Of a stretch of 64,000 nt of DNA, positions 63,733 through 64,000 are shown piece by piece (positions within the stretch are counted from its first letter, which is position 1; every line of letters begins with the position of its first letter). Made by a program: the position numbers and the translations under genes. The notes beneath the pieces were generated by a model. It did no database searches, had not been told where the DNA came from, and saw only the letters and a program-made list of their open reading frames with translations. Source of the stretch: Rossellomorea vietnamensis (GTDB lineage Bacteria > Bacillota > Bacilli > Bacillales > Bacillaceae_B). The stretch is from positions 125,179 through 189,178 of the forward strand of contig NZ_VTEH01000001.1 in assembly GCF_008180615.1 (NCBI RefSeq), in the 5' to 3' direction.

Positions 63733-64000
63733 CACTACTTCACCTGGGTTTTTCTGCGGCACTGGTCTCTTGAATACTTTTACACACCACTTCATCTGGA
63801 TTTTTCTGCGCTACTGGTCTCTAAATTACTTTTTGTCACCACTTCAACTGGATCTCTCTGCTGAACTGGTCTCTAAAATACTTTTACACACCACTTCATC
63901 TGGATTTTCCGGCGATATTGGTCTCTAAAATGCTCTTTGACACCACTTCTACCGGATCGCTCTGCTGAACTGGTCTCTTGAATACTTTTACACACCACTT
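63733..64000. repeat. 52-bp tandem repeat array, cut by window end
   Basis: Units begin at 63733, 63785, 63837, 63889, 63941 and 63993 (CAC[C/T]ACTTC...), exactly 52 bases apart without any indel: five full units and eight bases of a sixth. The common words are CACCACTTC, CTGGAT and CTGGTCTCT. The period is not a multiple of three. Units alternate between two types, giving a 104-bp higher-order repeat. The array continues beyond the window. Confidence 0.95.

Noticed and set aside
63733..64000. CRISPR array
   Set aside because: Repeats are contiguous 52-bp units with drifting sequence and no unique spacers; no cas genes nearby.

Overview
The window looks like a chromosomal segment of a low-GC, spore-forming Bacillaceae species (Bacillus sensu lato). 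The reasons are gene order and family content. From 18.66 to 36.11 kb it carries the reverse of the Bacillus subtilis lexA-yneA-yneB-ynzC-tkt-sirA(yneE)-yneF-ynzD-ccdA-yneI-ccdC(yneJ)-yneK neighbourhood, with an insertion. It also has sporulation-linked genes (SirA, a Spo0E-like phosphatase, an orphan PAS histidine kinase), many Gram-positive lipoproteins, and strong AGGAGG-type ribosome binding sites. No phage, plasmid, CRISPR or complete insertion sequence is visible.

Layout. 0.3-8.6 kb: SurA-N lipoprotein, NUDIX hydrolase, SDR oxidoreductase, selenocysteine elongation factor SelB with a small membrane gene and a GNAT gene upstream, DUF2935 protein, SCO1-like copper protein, type II pantothenate kinase. 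9-13.3 kb: sbcD-sbcC nuclease operon. 13.7-18.4 kb: lipoprotein, a tRNA-Sec gene (selC), a CBO0543-family protein, a YtxH-like protein, a sensor kinase. 18.7-36.1 kb: the yne/lexA block, interrupted by a lipoprotein, a heterodimeric ABC exporter and a CamS lipoprotein. 36.2-47 kb: 23S rRNA methyltransferase, EamA transporter, aminoglycoside 6-adenylyltransferase, a sigma/anti-sigma/DUF4179 fusion protein, a MerR/TipA-type regulator with its operator, and three decayed genes. 47-64 kb: GNAT proteins, SGNH hydrolase, an elongation-type penicillin-binding protein, a dicarboxylate/glutamate symporter, SDR, two nucleotidyltransferase-fold proteins, a MurJ-type flippase, an alpha/beta hydrolase and a secreted subtilisin.

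The most unusual content is intergenic. At least eight copies of an approximately 190-bp AT-rich element (family A) and three copies of an approximately 220-bp element with a GC-rich palindromic core (family B) share the same terminal inverted repeats (GGCTGTTTTCGCA...). Neither encodes a protein. Two of the three B copies abut an A copy directly. A 52-bp tandem array with exact period and alternating unit types runs off the right end of the window, and a second, degenerate array lies near 16.6 kb.

Functional links: selB and selC together imply that the organism reads UGA as selenocysteine, although selA and selD are not in this window. LexA controls itself and yneA-yneB-ynzC through three LexA boxes. 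CcdA, YneI, CcdC and the SCO1-like protein relate to cytochrome/oxidase maturation. The sensor kinase, the Spo0E-like protein and SirA all touch sporulation initiation. Start codons were moved to internal sites wherever a clear ribosome binding site supported it.
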